Notes under the pieces: model-generated | Told to the model about the DNA's origin: nothing | Seen by the model: the letters and a program-made list of their open reading frames with translations, nothing else | The model's database searches: none | Position numbers and translations under genes: made by a program | Shown: positions 33,894 to 34,236 of the stretch, in pieces | Layout of the letters: every line of letters starts with the position of its first letter | Numbering within the stretch: position 1 is the first letter of the stretch | NCBI RefSeq assembly: GCF_000613785.1 | Contig: NZ_BAJQ01000029.1 | Coordinates: 1 to 34,236 of the forward strand | Source of the DNA: Segatella oulorum JCM 14966 | GTDB taxonomy: Bacteria; Bacteroidota; Bacteroidia; Bacteroidales; Bacteroidaceae | Length of the DNA stretch: 34,236 bases | Reading direction: 5' to 3'

Positions 33894-34236
33894 TTATTCT
33901 TTCTCCCAATATAATGTTTCTTCATAATTTTTTATTTGTGCTGATTGTAATAGCGCTTCCAATTCAACACGTATATCCATTCGTTTATGGTGTTCTTGTT
34001 GGTGGGCGATGTAATCAAACACAACCTCTCTCAACTTTACTGAAACTCCAAATGCACCATATCCCGCTTGCCAATTAAAATGTTTATAATATTCTTTGTC
34101 ATGATATTTTAAATAATGTGTTGACATTCGTTTTACTTCTTTAATCACTTCAGATACTTTTCGCTGTGGGGATAAAACGAACAACAAATGTTCATGATCG
34201 CCAATGCCATTTGCAATGAGACACGGACATTGTAGG
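33894..34236 (-). CDS. IS200/RAYT-type Y1 transposase, 5' end beyond the window
   Basis: The C-terminal 113 residues of a single-strand DNA transposase are visible; the start lies past 34236. Visible motifs are ANGIGDHEHLLFVLSPQRKV (the HUH metal-binding pair, here HEH rather than the usual His-hydrophobic-His), VIKEVKRMSTHYLK, FNWQAGYGAFGVSVKLREVV and the catalytic tyrosine in VFDYIAHQQEHHKR. These are the C-terminal marks of IS200-like and REP-associated tyrosine transposases. REP palindromes begin directly at its stop, which favours a RAYT that mobilised the local REPs over a free IS200. The HEH change should be checked in the complete gene, as it could reduce activity. Confidence 0.85.
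   Translation of the reverse strand, partial: LQCPCLIANGIGDHEHLLFVLSPQRKVSEVIKEVKRMSTHYLKYHDKEYYKHFNWQAGYGAFGVSVKLREVVFDYIAHQQEHHKRMDIRVELEALLQSAQIKNYEETLYWEKE

Noticed and set aside
33319..33909. 196-residue minus-strand open frame with a 22-residue repeat rich in Tyr, Pro and His
   Set aside because: 66 bp is 22 codons, so the tandem array stays open in one frame by arithmetic. It has no signal peptide or plausible composition, and it includes the REP hairpins.

Overview
The window reads as a chromosomal segment of a Bacteroidales bacterium, most likely Prevotellaceae (Prevotella sensu lato). Support for this: a 290-residue primary sigma factor without a region 1.1 extension; recurrent Bacteroidetes -7 boxes (TAnnTTTG) upstream of genes; an exbB-exbD-exbD-tonB-PstS-TPR operon; an mreBCD-mrdA-rodA cluster behind an IMP cyclohydrolase gene; and Bacteroidales-restricted families (DUF6621-like, DUF6261-like, hemerythrin plus LuxR regulator). 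There are no rRNA or tRNA genes and no phage. The assignment rests on reading protein sequences from memory of families; no search was run.

Layout. 1-720: REP-like palindromes, an 87/88-bp tandem repeat and a decayed coding remnant. 724-2360 (minus): a phytase-like secreted protein and the manganese exporter mntP (frameshifted). 2703-5079 (plus): rpoD, terminator, GltD/NfnB-type oxidoreductase. 5167-12112 (plus): stand-alone IMP cyclohydrolase, mreB, mreC, mreD, mrdA (PBP2), rodA, then a Fur-family repressor. 12107-13063 (minus): hemerythrin/LuxR regulator. 13.1-16.4 kb: mosaic island with gpmA and D-lactate dehydrogenase between two ~192-bp direct repeats and two IS tails (IS3 and IS982 families). 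16477-17841 (minus): nhaD. 17984-20877 (plus): DUF6621-like gene, carboxynorspermidine-dehydrogenase-like gene, recA. 20.9-22.3 kb: a large inverted-repeat element, then seven 17-bp palindromes at an exact 41-bp pitch directly upstream of the promoter of a DUF6261-like gene. 22369-27909 (minus): TPR protein, PstS-like lipoprotein, tonB, exbD, exbD, exbB (transcribed exbB first). 28125-32692 (minus): aspartate aminotransferase, ribBA, LptF/G-type permease (frameshifted). 32.75-34.24 kb: REP-like palindromes, a 66-bp tandem array and a 5'-truncated IS200/RAYT-type Y1 transposase.

How the genes fit together. The central cluster builds the elongasome (MreB filament, MreC/MreD, PBP2, RodA). The TonB operon supplies energy to outer-membrane transport. 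gpmA plus ldhA link lower glycolysis to D-lactate formation under a shared structured leader. Four genes (mntP, mreC, rodA, lptF/G) each carry one single-base frameshift. Two of these are normally essential shape genes, which points to sequence or assembly error more than to real gene loss.

The most interesting unexplained structure is the 41-bp-periodic palindrome array before the DUF6261-like gene. Next come the duplicated promoter plus structured leader around gpmA/ldhA, and the REP/RAYT repeats that lie in inverted orientation at the two ends of the window.
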